Shown piece by piece: positions 31,235-38,888 of a DNA stretch of 64,000 nucleotides. Source of the stretch: PALSA-693 sp963834725. GTDB lineage: Bacteria; Actinomycetota; Acidimicrobiia; Acidimicrobiales; Palsa-688. Made by a program: the position numbers and the translations under genes. The stretch lies in NCBI GenBank assembly GCA_963834725.1, contig CAWICN010000001.1, positions 1,302,001 through 1,366,000 of the forward strand, given 5' to 3'. The notes under the pieces were generated by a model. It was not told the origin of the DNA. It ran no database searches and saw only the letters and a list, made by a program, of their open reading frames with translations. Every line of letters begins with the position of its first letter. Within the stretch, counting starts at the first letter, position 1.

Positions 31235-32188
31235 ATGGTCTCCACGCGCTACATCGATCCCGCCATCGCAGGCATCCTGGCCGAACTCCCGCCTCTGCTC
31301 GGCGATCTGAGCCAGGAGAACCTGACGACCATCAGGTCGCAACGCCTCTCGGCGTTAGCGCAGGTCGAGTTGTCGGACGCCGTCGAACGGACCGACCACA
31401 CCGTGCCCGGCCCCGAGGGCGCTCCCGACATTTTGCTCCGCGTCCACTCGCCAAAGGGTCTACCCGGTCCTTTGCCGTGCGTCTACTCCATCCACGGTGG
31501 CGGCTACATCCTCGGCACCCTGGACATGGAGGATCTGCGCTTCGACCGCTGGTGCCCCGAACTGGGCCTGGTCGGCGTGGCGGTGGAATATCGCCTGGCG
31601 CCCGAAACGCCGTATCCCGGTCCGCTGGAGGACTGCTATGCCGGTCTGCGGTGGGTCTTTGACCACGCCGCCGAGATCGGGGTGGACCGCAACCGCATCG
31701 GTATCTCCGGTGCCAGCGCCGGTGGTGGCCTGGCCGCCGGTCTGGCGCTGCTGGCGAGGGACCGGGCCGAACTCGATGTCGCCTTTCAGCTGCTCATCTA
31801 TCCCATGATCGACGACCGCCAGCAAACGCCGTCAAGCCAGTGGGATGTGCCGATCTGGAACCCGACCAACAACGAGTTCGGGTGGCGCTCCTACCTCGGG
31901 CCCCTTTACGGCACCGCCGACATCCCGACGTACGCGGCGGCGGCGCGCGCCACCGATCTGCACGGCCTTCCTCCGGCCTTTGTATCGGTCGGGACCCTCG
32001 ACGGGTTCTGCGACGAGGACATCGCCTACGCCCAGCGGCTCAATCAGGCCGGTATTCCGACCGAATTGCACGTGTACCCGGGCGCACCGCACGGCTTCGA
32101 CGGCATGGCTCCTGGGGCCGCGGTCTCCCGGCGGAACCGGAGAGACATGAAGGAATGGCTGGAAACCGCCATTCAGCCCCGTCCCTGA
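31235..32188 (+). CDS. HSL-family (fold-3) carboxylesterase
   Basis: 317 residues. The hormone-sensitive-lipase signature HGGGYILGT (oxyanion hole) is followed by ISGASAGGGLAAGLAL with nucleophile Ser, VSVGTLDGFCDEDI with the acidic residue, and YPGAPHGFDGMAPG with catalytic His. RLAPETPYPGPLEDCYAGL is also family-typical. It should hydrolyse short to medium acyl esters in the cytosol. Start ATG 31235, last gene of the plus-strand run, convergent with tesB. Confidence 0.92.
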   Translation: MVSTRYIDPAIAGILAELPPLLGDLSQENLTTIRSQRLSALAQVELSDAVERTDHTVPGPEGAPDILLRVHSPKGLPGPLPCVYSIHGGGYILGTLDMEDLRFDRWCPELGLVGVAVEYRLAPETPYPGPLEDCYAGLRWVFDHAAEIGVDRNRIGISGASAGGGLAAGLALLARDRAELDVAFQLLIYPMIDDRQQTPSSQWDVPIWNPTNNEFGWRSYLGPLYGTADIPTYAAAARATDLHGLPPAFVSVGTLDGFCDEDIAYAQRLNQAGIPTELHVYPGAPHGFDGMAPGAAVSRRNRRDMKEWLETAIQPRP

Positions 32189-32212
32189 GACCCGGCCGGA
32201 TTAGCGGTCCAC

Positions 32213-33040
32213 TCAGTCCCCGCCGAGCTTGATGAACACCTCCTGGGTAAAAGTGGCCAGGTGCCGCCCGTCGGCATCGAACATCCTCCCCAACACCAGC
32301 CCTCGTGAGTCGCGAACGGTCAACGACTGAACGTCACAGAAGATCCACTCGTCGACGACGGGGGTCCGGTGATACCACAGGGCGTGGTCCAGGCTGCCGA
32401 AGTCGCCGAAGTCGCGCCTCCAGCCACCATCTGGTTCCCTGGGCGGTCGCTCCGGGAAGCCGTAGCCGATGGCGGCCATCGCCGCGCCCATGGCGCGCAG
32501 GTCGGACTCGTAGAGCAGGGCGCAGTAGTGCAGGACGGGGTCGGGCGGGAATGGCGGCCGGACCCGGCCCCACCACTGCACGCTCGGCCCCTCCACCATG
32601 ACGTGACGTATCTCGACCACGGAAGTCCATCCGAAATCGTCCCCGGGCTCCGCCAGCGAGGCCGGGTCCGGGACGCCGCTCGGCATGGGATGGTCGAACT
32701 CGGGGCCGGGCTCGTCGCCATGGAAGGACGCCAGCATGGCGAAGATGGTCTTGTCTTCCTGGCGCACGTCCACCCGCCGGCTGGTGTAGGTGCGCCCCGC
32801 TCGCACTCGTTCTACGTGGATGTCGAGAGGCAGATTCGCCTGCCCCCGACGCAGAAAATAGCCGTGCACGGAGTTCGGACGATGTTCGGGCACCACGGTC
32901 AGGGTGGCCGCCCGTAAGGCCTGGGCCGCGACCTGCCCGCCGAAGATGAAGTTGTCGGGTCGATAGGACACCGGGGGCGTCCACGCCCGCCACCTGTCCT
33001 CGCCGACGTCCTCGAGTTGCAAGATGCTGGACAAGTCCAC
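32213..33040 (-). CDS. tesB: Acyl-CoA thioesterase II
   Basis: 275 residues, a double hotdog TesB. The N-terminal hotdog shows NFIFGGQVAAQALRAA and SVHGYFLRRGQ; the C-terminal one shows FGSLDHALWYHRT and DEWIFCDVQSL, with the expected Asp/Thr/Gln type site (DHALW). It hydrolyses acyl-CoA to free acid and CoA, releasing CoA in beta-oxidation. GTG start at 33040. Confidence 0.92.
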   Translation of the reverse strand: MDLSSILQLEDVGEDRWRAWTPPVSYRPDNFIFGGQVAAQALRAATLTVVPEHRPNSVHGYFLRRGQANLPLDIHVERVRAGRTYTSRRVDVRQEDKTIFAMLASFHGDEPGPEFDHPMPSGVPDPASLAEPGDDFGWTSVVEIRHVMVEGPSVQWWGRVRPPFPPDPVLHYCALLYESDLRAMGAAMAAIGYGFPERPPREPDGGWRRDFGDFGSLDHALWYHRTPVVDEWIFCDVQSLTVRDSRGLVLGRMFDADGRHLATFTQEVFIKLGGD

Positions 33041-33199
33041 GGGGCGGGCAGTGTAATCGCTGACCGGCCAACGACCAGATCGGCCCTAGCGGGGGACCTG
33101 CTCGTGCCTGCCTGACCTGGACCGGGTCGACCTCGCAGGAATCCCTCGGTGCGACCCGCGCCAGGTCGTGGCGAGCGTGAGGCACGGCGAGCGCGCCTA

Positions 33200-33226
33200 G
33201 CAGCCGCTCCACCCGGGGGCGGCTGC
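33200..33226 (-). terminator. Hairpin downstream of the thiolase gene
   Basis: Perfect arms GCAGCCGC (33200-33207) and GCGGCTGC (33219-33226) with an 11-base loop lie 32 bp past the thiolase stop. No T run. Likely terminator or mRNA 3' end stabiliser for the DUF35-thiolase operon. Confidence 0.45.
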
Positions 33227-33257
33227 ATTCGGCGAGTGGTTGTCGGGCCGGGCCCCT

Positions 33258-34454
33258 TTAGGCCGCCGACTTCTCCAGGATGTGCAGCCCGCAGGCGCTG
33301 CCAAGCCCGATCACATGAGCCAGGCCGACCTTGGCGTCCTCGATTTGGCGAGGGCCCGCTTCGCCGCGCAGGTGGGTGCAGACCTCCCAGATGTTGGCGA
33401 TGCCGGTGGCGGCGATGGGATGACCCTTCGACTGGAGACCCCCCGAGACGTTGACGGGGGTCTTGCCGTCCCGCCAGGGGGCGCCGCTCTTGAAGAAGTC
33501 GACGGCGCCGCCTTCCTCGCACAACAGGAGGTTGTCGTAGTGCACCAGCTCGGCGGTGGCGAAGCAGTCGTGCAGCTCGACCATGTCGAGGTCGTCAGGA
33601 CCGATCCCGGCCTGCTCGTAGGCCTGACGGGCGGCGTTACGCGTCAGGGTGTTGACGTTGGGCAGGACCTGGCAGGCCTCCTCCCAGGGGTCGGTCGTCA
33701 GGATCGACGCCGAGATCTTGATCGCCCGCCGACGCTGCTCCGCCGAGAGGGTCTTCAGCTTCGAGTCGCTGACCACCACCGCCGCGGCAGCCCCGTCGCA
33801 GTTGGCGGAGCACATCGGGCGGGTGTTGGGGTAGGCGATCATGACGTCGTTCATGATCTCCTCGACCGTGAACTTCTTCTGGTAGGTCGCCTTGGGATTC
33901 AGCGTCGAATGGGCGTGATTCTTCTCGGAGATCCGGGCGAACAACTCGAAGTCAGCGCCCCCATACTTGTGGTCATACTCCATGCCGACCTGGGCGAACA
34001 CTCCGGGCATATTGTCCGTCCCGAGCCAGCCGTCCAGAGGAGCCACCTGGCCGACGCGCCCTTGCGGCGTCCACTCCTTGGAGCCCCCGTCGCGGCCGCG
34101 AGCGCCGAGGAGTCCCGCTCCTGCCAGCTTCTCGACCCCCACGGCGAGGCCGTAGTCGCACTCGCCGGCCTTGACCGACATGACCGCGGCCCGAAGCGCG
34201 GTGGCCCCGGTGGCGCAGGCGTTCGCCACGTTGTAGACGGGAATGCCGGTCTGGCCGATCTGCTTCTGCAGGTTCTGGCCGGTCTGGCCGCCCATGAGGT
34301 TGCCAAACCCCAGGACGCCCATCTCTTTCATGGTCACCCCGGCGTCCGCGACCGCTTCCATCGCTGCTTCGGCAGCCAGGTCAATCGTGTCTTTGTCCGG
34401 GTGCTTCCCGAACTTCGTCATGTAGATCCCGAGAATCCAGGCATCTTCTGCCAT
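33258..34454 (-). CDS. Thiolase-fold acyltransferase / Ltp2-like lipid-transfer protein
   Basis: 398 residues of the SCP2-type thiolase family. Cys80 in NACATGATA is at the acyl-binding position, MVELHDCFATAEL is the HDCF motif, and SGGLQSKGHPIAATG the final His-containing loop. The gene upstream, 23 bp away, is a DUF35 zinc-ribbon/OB protein. Such pairs either do thiolytic cleavage or, as in steroid side-chain degradation (Ltp2 with ChsH2-DUF35), a retro-aldol cleavage. Divergent MaoC hydratase genes next door support a hydration-plus-cleavage module. Start ATG 34454. Confidence 0.86.
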   Translation of the reverse strand: MAEDAWILGIYMTKFGKHPDKDTIDLAAEAAMEAVADAGVTMKEMGVLGFGNLMGGQTGQNLQKQIGQTGIPVYNVANACATGATALRAAVMSVKAGECDYGLAVGVEKLAGAGLLGARGRDGGSKEWTPQGRVGQVAPLDGWLGTDNMPGVFAQVGMEYDHKYGGADFELFARISEKNHAHSTLNPKATYQKKFTVEEIMNDVMIAYPNTRPMCSANCDGAAAAVVVSDSKLKTLSAEQRRRAIKISASILTTDPWEEACQVLPNVNTLTRNAARQAYEQAGIGPDDLDMVELHDCFATAELVHYDNLLLCEEGGAVDFFKSGAPWRDGKTPVNVSGGLQSKGHPIAATGIANIWEVCTHLRGEAGPRQIEDAKVGLAHVIGLGSACGLHILEKSAA

Positions 34455-34477
34455 CTTTTAACCTCCGTCTCTGACCG

Positions 34478-34873
34478 TCAGCTCACCGGCTCGTAACCGA
34501 ACCCAACCGCTTCTGTACCCGCGTCGTCCACACCCATACTGAATGTCGCCAGCCGCAGCTTCATGCCCAGCTTGACCGACTCTGGAGTCGGATCAGTGTT
34601 GATCACGTTTGCTCGCACGGGGGTGTCGCCACAGTCGATGATCCCGGAAACGAACGGGACGGGAACCCCCGGCGCAGCCTGGGCGACGATGGTAAAGGTC
34701 CGGAGGGTGCCCTCGCCCGGGACGCGAACATCCTTGAACTCCGTGCCGAAGCACGAGGCACAAGCGTTCCGCCGCCCGAAGAAACGAGATCCACAGGTGG
34801 TGCATTCGTGCGCAACCAGGTGCGGATCGTCACCCAGAACCAAGTAATCGACCAACGGAATCTGGTTTGCCAT
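34478..34873 (-). CDS. DUF35 zinc-ribbon/OB-fold acyl-CoA-associated protein
   Basis: 131 residues. The zinc ribbon is CTTCGSRFFGRRNACASC (two CxxC pairs) and the OB-fold strands follow (GTLRTFTIVAQAAPGVPVPFVSGIIDCG). Such proteins form complexes with thiolases or HMG-CoA-synthase-like enzymes, helping to bind the CoA substrate. It is a free-standing protein here, whereas in ChsH2 the domain is fused to a MaoC domain. Start ATG 34873 (GTG 34876 also possible), with AAGGAGG very close. It precedes the thiolase in one operon. Confidence 0.88.
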   Translation of the reverse strand: MANQIPLVDYLVLGDDPHLVAHECTTCGSRFFGRRNACASCFGTEFKDVRVPGEGTLRTFTIVAQAAPGVPVPFVSGIIDCGDTPVRANVINTDPTPESVKLGMKLRLATFSMGVDDAGTEAVGFGYEPVS

Positions 34874-34955
34874 CACCCTCCTTCAGCGACTGAATTCGAG
34901 GGCCTCGAGGCCGGCCTCGAACGGCAGGTACCCGCATGCCCGTGTTGTCGCCGGT

Positions 34956-34965
34956 CACTATAGTG
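34956..34965 (-). promoter_or_regulatory. CACTATAGTG palindrome / possible -10 of the DUF35-thiolase operon
   Basis: A perfect 10-bp palindrome in an otherwise GC-rich leader, 83-92 bp upstream of the DUF35 start. On the minus strand it contains TATAGT, preceded by TTGTGC with a short 15-base spacer. The half-site CACTA/TAGTG recurs at 40746-40757 in another divergent promoter. Confidence 0.35.
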
Positions 34966-35002
34966 CAACCCGGCCAGGCACAACCCGGCCCGGCCACCTG
35001 GA

Positions 35003-35127
35003 CTGAGTGCTTCAGATCTCAACTACGTTGATGATCTTGTAGTTGAAGCCATCCAAGCAGGTCCTGCCCCTGGCCTCTCAGGCAGGGGTGTGAGATCATC
35101 AACGTACTTGAGATTCGAAGTACTTAG
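35003..35127. repeat. Terminal-inverted-repeat element, copy B (MITE-like)
   Basis: The left arm runs CTGAGTGCTTCAGATCTCAA then CTACGTTGATGATCTT. The right arm is its imperfect inverse, AGATCATCAACGTACTTG then AGATTCGAAGTACTTAG. About 30 of 36 positions pair. The ~50-bp centre includes a second hairpin (CCCCT-G-GCCT, loop CTC, AGGC-AGGGG). It is a second copy of the element at 4507-4634 and lies in the divergent gap before the MaoC genes. Confidence 0.85.
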
Positions 35128-35165
35128 CTGAGTCCGGCCGAGTGTCGAGCATGAAAGGGGGACGC

Positions 35166-35705
35166 GTGGCTGTCGATCGCTTCCCGGTCGAGGAAGGGCA
35201 TATACTCCTGTTCGCCCGGGCGGTCGCGGATCCAAACCCCGTGTATTCAGATGGGGCGTACGCCGCGACGACCGAACCGGGCGCCATCATCGCGCCGCCG
35301 ACGTTCGTGCAGGCGAGCGCCCAATTTGATCCCGACTATCCGCTGCGTCCCAAGCTGGGACAGCCCTGGTTCGGCTCGGGGCGCACGCCGTCGGGCGCCA
35401 GCGGCCGGTCTGGCGGGGGCGAAGGTGGCGGCGGTGGTGGCGGGGGCGAAGGTGGCGGAGGCGGGGGCGGGGGGACCGGGCTGCACGCCGAGCAGGAGTT
35501 CGAATACCACCGCCCGCTGCGAGCCGGCGACGTCCTCTCGAGCACGACCCGGCCAGGCAAGCAGTGGGACAGGCAGGGCCGATCCGGCAAGCTGGTCTTC
35601 TCGGAATCCATCACGGAATACCGCGACCAGCAGGGAGACCTGGTGGTGACGGCGCGGTCGGTCGGCGTCATGACCGAGCGCCCAGTTGCCCGGGAGGGAC
35701 GCTGA
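35166..35705 (+). CDS. MaoC-type hydratase, N-domain protein with a poly-Gly insert
   Basis: 179 residues of the FAS1-type dehydratase/MaoC N-terminal hotdog family. FPVEEGHILLFARAVADPNPVY begins the fold and ARSVGVMTERP ends it. Between residues ~74 and ~105 lies a run of Gly with Glu and Ser (SGGGEGGG... then GGTGLHAEQEFEYHRPL), a long flexible loop absent from a compact hotdog. The GTG at 35166 follows AAAGGGGGA and is preferred over the upstream ATG at 35151. It probably pairs with the next gene as a HadA/HadB-like or ChsH-like enoyl-CoA hydratase. Confidence 0.82.
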   Translation: MAVDRFPVEEGHILLFARAVADPNPVYSDGAYAATTEPGAIIAPPTFVQASAQFDPDYPLRPKLGQPWFGSGRTPSGASGRSGGGEGGGGGGGGEGGGGGGGGTGLHAEQEFEYHRPLRAGDVLSSTTRPGKQWDRQGRSGKLVFSESITEYRDQQGDLVVTARSVGVMTERPVAREGR

Positions 35706-36127
35706 TGGCGTTACAGGCGAGCCACCTCACCGTCGGCGACCACCGGGAGATCGTCCTCGTCGACGACCTGACCAGGACACAGATCGTTCAATATGCCGGC
35801 GCATCCGGCGACTACAACCCGCTGCACACCGACGAGATGTTCGCCAGCCAGGTGGCCGGCTACCCGACGGTGTTCGCTCACGGGATGCTCACGATGGGCA
35901 TGACCGGACGGATCCTGACCGACTGGGTCGGCGACGGTCGCCTCCTGCGCTACGGCGCCCGTTTTGTCAAACAGGTGTGGCCAGGTGACACCCTGACCGC
36001 ACGCGCCAGTGTGACGGCCGTGCGTGACGTCGACGGGCAGCCCGTTGCCGATTTCGAGGTCATCACCCGGAATCAAGACGGGGACGAGGTGCTGAGGGGC
36101 ACAGCGACGGCGCGGCTCGACCCGTAG
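35705..36127 (+). CDS. MaoC-like enoyl-CoA hydratase
   Basis: 140 residues. The hydratase-2 signature YAGASGDYNPLHTDEMFASQVAGYPTVFAHGMLTMG contains the catalytic Asp and His of the hotdog active site. Together with the preceding N-domain protein it should form a heteromeric hydratase acting on 2-enoyl-CoAs. The ATG overlaps the previous stop (TGATG), so the pair is coupled. A divergent thiolase-DUF35 operon would use the product. A repeated AT-rich palindrome lies 181 bp downstream. Confidence 0.92.
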   Translation: MALQASHLTVGDHREIVLVDDLTRTQIVQYAGASGDYNPLHTDEMFASQVAGYPTVFAHGMLTMGMTGRILTDWVGDGRLLRYGARFVKQVWPGDTLTARASVTAVRDVDGQPVADFEVITRNQDGDEVLRGTATARLDP

Positions 36128-36307
36128 GTCCGCCGGTCGCCGGCGTTGGGGTCGACGGGAACGGCCTGCGGAGAAGCGGATCGACCAGCGGGGCAAGGCG
36201 GCCGGCCGCGGGACCGCCGGCCGGGAGGCGTATCGGCCGGTGGGAGCGGCCGGCCGGCATGCGGTCGGCCAGCGGGAGCATCCGACCCGGAGGCGTTTAC
36301 CGATGCT

Positions 36308-36350
36308 TTGTGCTATGAAAACCGCGTATTACGCGCTTTTCATAGCACAA
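36308..36350. repeat. 43-bp AT-rich palindrome, copy 1
   Basis: The left arm TTGTGCTATGAAAACCGCGT (36308-36327) and the right arm (36331-36350) are inverted copies at 19 of 20 positions, with a 3-base ATT centre. It is between convergent genes (MaoC ending 36127 and nitroreductase ending 36380). A near-identical palindrome is at 50535-50581. It could be a bidirectional terminator or a repetitive palindromic element. Confidence 0.9.
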
Positions 36351-36379
36351 TCTGGGCGAGGGCGGTCGGCTGGACGGCC

Positions 36380-37003
36380 CTACCAGGTGTCCCAGTGCAC
36401 GATCTTGTCGATTGGACCGCGGTCGGCAGGCCGAAAGTCGGTGCCCTTGGTGTAAGCCACCGGGATCAGGCCGGCCTGGGCGCAACGCTCGTACGGGATG
36501 CCGAGGACGTCAGCGGCCTCTTGCTCGTAGCCCAAATGGAGGGTCGTCCACGCCGTGCCCAGCCCGCGGCTGCGGGCGGCCAGCATGAAGCTCCAAACGG
36601 CGGGCAGGATCGACCCCCAATAGCCCGCCTGGTTGCCCGCACCATCAGCGGGCCGGCCCCACTGGCAGGGGACGAGCAGAACGGGAACCTCGTGGAGATG
36701 CTGGGCCAGGTAGTCAGCCGATGCCAATATCCGCTTCATCTGCTCGTCCATCTGGTCGCGTGCCTCCGGGCTGTATGCCGCCCCGAACATCCGGCTATAG
36801 AGCTGGGCCAGGGCCAGGCGCTTGTCAGGTTCGGTGACGAAGACAAAATGCCAGCGCTGGCTGTTCGACCCGGACGGGGCCTGGGTGGCCAGCTCGAGGC
36901 ATTCGAGGAGCACCTCGCGTTCGACGGGGCGTTCGAAGTCAAGCCGCTTGCGGACGGCGCGTGTCGTGGACAGCAGCTCGTCGGGGGTCAGTGAGAGGCG
37001 CAT
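36380..37003 (-). CDS. Nitroreductase-family FMN oxidoreductase
   Basis: 207 residues. RAVRKRLDFERPVEREVL is the phosphate/FMN-binding start, LATQAPSGSNSQRWHFVFV the flavin loop, and SILPAVWSFMLAARSRGLGTAWTTLHL the dimer helix with the second FMN contact. It reduces nitro or unsaturated compounds with NAD(P)H; substrate unknown. Start ATG 37003. A related enzyme lies at 56545-57300. It appears monocistronic. Confidence 0.88.
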   Translation of the reverse strand: MRLSLTPDELLSTTRAVRKRLDFERPVEREVLLECLELATQAPSGSNSQRWHFVFVTEPDKRLALAQLYSRMFGAAYSPEARDQMDEQMKRILASADYLAQHLHEVPVLLVPCQWGRPADGAGNQAGYWGSILPAVWSFMLAARSRGLGTAWTTLHLGYEQEAADVLGIPYERCAQAGLIPVAYTKGTDFRPADRGPIDKIVHWDTW

Positions 37004-37195
37004 CGCTGAAGAATAAGCCAGTCCCGGCCGGACCGCCTTGGATCACCACACCGTGGTCGGGACGACCGAGATGAGCCGAACGTGATCGCCGAGCCGGCCC
37101 TCGGAATGCGGCACGAGCGGACGGTCGACAAGGGACGTTCCGTTTAGCGACGTGCGGGTAGCGCCCCGACCTGCGGATCCGGTTTGATCAAGGCC

Positions 37196-38023
37196 ATGCG
37201 CATCGGCATTCATCTCCCCCAGTTCGGGCGGGCCATCTCCCCCCGGGGTATCCAGCGAGCAGCCACCCAGGCCGAGACCCTCGGATTCGACGACGTGTGG
37301 GTGAGCGATCACCTTGTCGTCCCGGCCGATCAGGCCTACCCCGGTCCCTACCTCTATGACCCGCTGATGGCGCTGGCTTTTGCCGGCGCGGTCACCGATC
37401 GGGTCGGCCTCGGCACCAGCGTGCTGGTCGCGACCCAGTATCCGAGCCCACTGGCGGTGGCCAACAGCCTGGCCAGCCTCGACTACATGAGCGGCGGCCG
37501 GCTCATCGTCGGGGCTGGCATCGGCTGGTCGCGACCCGAATACGAGGCGCTGGGCGCCGCCTTCAGCCAGCGCGGCCGGCGGCTGGAAGAGATCATGTCG
37601 TTGTGGCGGACTGCCTGGCGAGACGATCCAGCCACCCATACCGGGGACTTCTACCCCTTCCAGAACATCCGCATCCTGCCCAAGCCGGCTCACCAGATCC
37701 CGATCTGGCTCGGCGGAACAAGCGACGTGGCCATCGATCGGGCGACCCGCCTCGCCGAGGGTTACCACGGGATCGGGCTCCGGGCCGAGGATGCCGCCGC
37801 CCTGGTGCAGCGCATTCGGGCAACCCGCCCGGATGAGCGCTTCACCATTTCGCTGCGCCTGGCGTGGGATGCGGGCGCCGAGCCGGAGACGGTGCAAGCG
37901 AACCTCGCGGCATACGAGGCGGCCGGCGTCCAGCACCTCCTGTATGCGCCCGACCGCGGCGACATCGAGGCCTGGCTGCACGGGGTTGAGCAACTGGCGG
38001 GCCAGCTGGGGCTCGCCGGCTGA
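37196..38023 (+). CDS. LLM-class F420-dependent oxidoreductase
   Basis: 275 residues of the luciferase-like family. RIGIHLPQFGRAISPRG, LGFDDVWVSDHLVVPAD, VGLGTSVLVATQYPSPLAVANSLASLDYMSGGRLIVGAGIGW and IPIWLGGTSDVAIDRATRLAEG are the usual barrel segments, resembling F420-dependent members. Substrate unknown. ATG 37196 is chosen over a TTG at 37184. Its stop codon lies in the first unit of a 23-bp tandem array. Confidence 0.88.
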   Translation: MRIGIHLPQFGRAISPRGIQRAATQAETLGFDDVWVSDHLVVPADQAYPGPYLYDPLMALAFAGAVTDRVGLGTSVLVATQYPSPLAVANSLASLDYMSGGRLIVGAGIGWSRPEYEALGAAFSQRGRRLEEIMSLWRTAWRDDPATHTGDFYPFQNIRILPKPAHQIPIWLGGTSDVAIDRATRLAEGYHGIGLRAEDAAALVQRIRATRPDERFTISLRLAWDAGAEPETVQANLAAYEAAGVQHLLYAPDRGDIEAWLHGVEQLAGQLGLAG

Positions 38024-38158
38024 CCACCGACAGGCTCGCCGGCCGGCCATCGCCACGCTCGCCGGCTGACCACCGACAGGCTCGCGGCCTGAGCAGCGGT
38101 CACGCTCGACAGGCTCGCCGGCTGACCACCGGCACGCTTGCCGGCCGATCACCGGCCG
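38010..38158. repeat. 23-bp tandem array starting at a stop codon
   Basis: About six units of GCTCGCCGGCTGACCACCGACAG and variants, beginning in the last codons of the LLM gene (Leu-Ala-Gly-stop) and running ~135 bp into the intergenic region. Units at ~38013 and 38059 are identical; others are diverged or one base longer. Confidence 0.85.
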
Positions 38159-38416
38159 GTTCGAAGGGTAGGACCTGAGAGGTGCCGAAGCTGACCCTCG
38201 AACCTGGCCCCGTACTCGAGCCTCTCGCTTTGGGCGGCCCGACGGGTCCTCCCCCGTCCGGGTCGCGGATGGCGCCCAAGGTCGGTCACGCATCCAGAGC
38301 TATTATTGATAGGGCGCGCTAGCGTAAACGCGGCCTTGCGACGCTCCGCTCGGAATGGAAAGTTGGACCGCGGAAATGACAGACTTGGCATCGTTCAAAT
38401 CGGAGGACGGAAACAC
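38159..38416. promoter_or_regulatory. Leader of the small unknown gene
   Basis: This 258-bp stretch has no gene. It contains a GACGGG-6nt-CCCGTC hairpin near 38240-38260 and an AT-rich patch, CTATTATTGATAG, at ~38301-38313, the best promoter candidate for the downstream 104-residue protein. Confidence 0.35.
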
Positions 38417-38731
38417 GTGATTACACAGATCAAGCCGGGTGCGAGGTTCCGGTCGTCGGTCGACGAGGTCGAGGTGATCGTCATCAAGGCAGGTTCGTCG
38501 GAGATCGATCTGCGCTGCGGCGGTCACCAGATGCTCCCGGCCGGCACGGAGCAGCCGGCTGGGCAAACCCCGGAACCCGGCTTTGATGGTGGCACCCTGC
38601 TCGGCAAGCGCTACACGGACGAGAAGGGCACGCTCGAGCTGCTGTGCACCAAGGGCGGATCGTGTTCGCTCTCGGTCGGCGACACGGTGCTGCAGGTCAA
38701 AGACGCGAAGCCGCTGCCGTCCTCGGACTGA
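38417..38731 (+). CDS. Small conserved-looking protein of unknown function
   Basis: 104 residues starting at GTG 38417, ten bases after GGAGG. All-beta pattern: ITQIKPGARFRSSVDEVEVIVIKAG, IDLRCGGHQMLP, GTLLGKRYTDEKGTLELLCTKGGSCSLSVGD, then AKPLPSSD. Two cysteines, in LRCGG and LLCTK, could form a metal or disulfide site. I do not recognise the family. It is isolated: tandem repeats on both sides and a convergent esterase gene downstream. Confidence 0.75.
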   Translation: MITQIKPGARFRSSVDEVEVIVIKAGSSEIDLRCGGHQMLPAGTEQPAGQTPEPGFDGGTLLGKRYTDEKGTLELLCTKGGSCSLSVGDTVLQVKDAKPLPSSD

Positions 38732-38742
38732 CCCCAGAAACA

Positions 38743-38782
38743 GACCCGGACAGACCCGGACAGACCCGGATAGGCCCGGACC
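38743..38782. repeat. 10-bp intergenic tandem repeat
   Basis: Three exact and one partial unit of ACAGACCCGG directly after the small unknown gene. The unit is not a multiple of three, in contrast to repeats inside genes. Confidence 0.85.
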
Positions 38783-38888
38783 CCTGTCGAAGGGGCTCGG
38801 GGGCCGGCGCGCGGTTTCGTGGTCGTCGCGGGCCGCCAGAGGTACGGGTGGGCGCCAGGTCAGCTAGAGCGGTCTGAGATTCGGACCA

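Noticed and set aside
38010..38158. CRISPR-like array
   Set aside because: Units are contiguous, with no unique spacers, and no cas genes are present.
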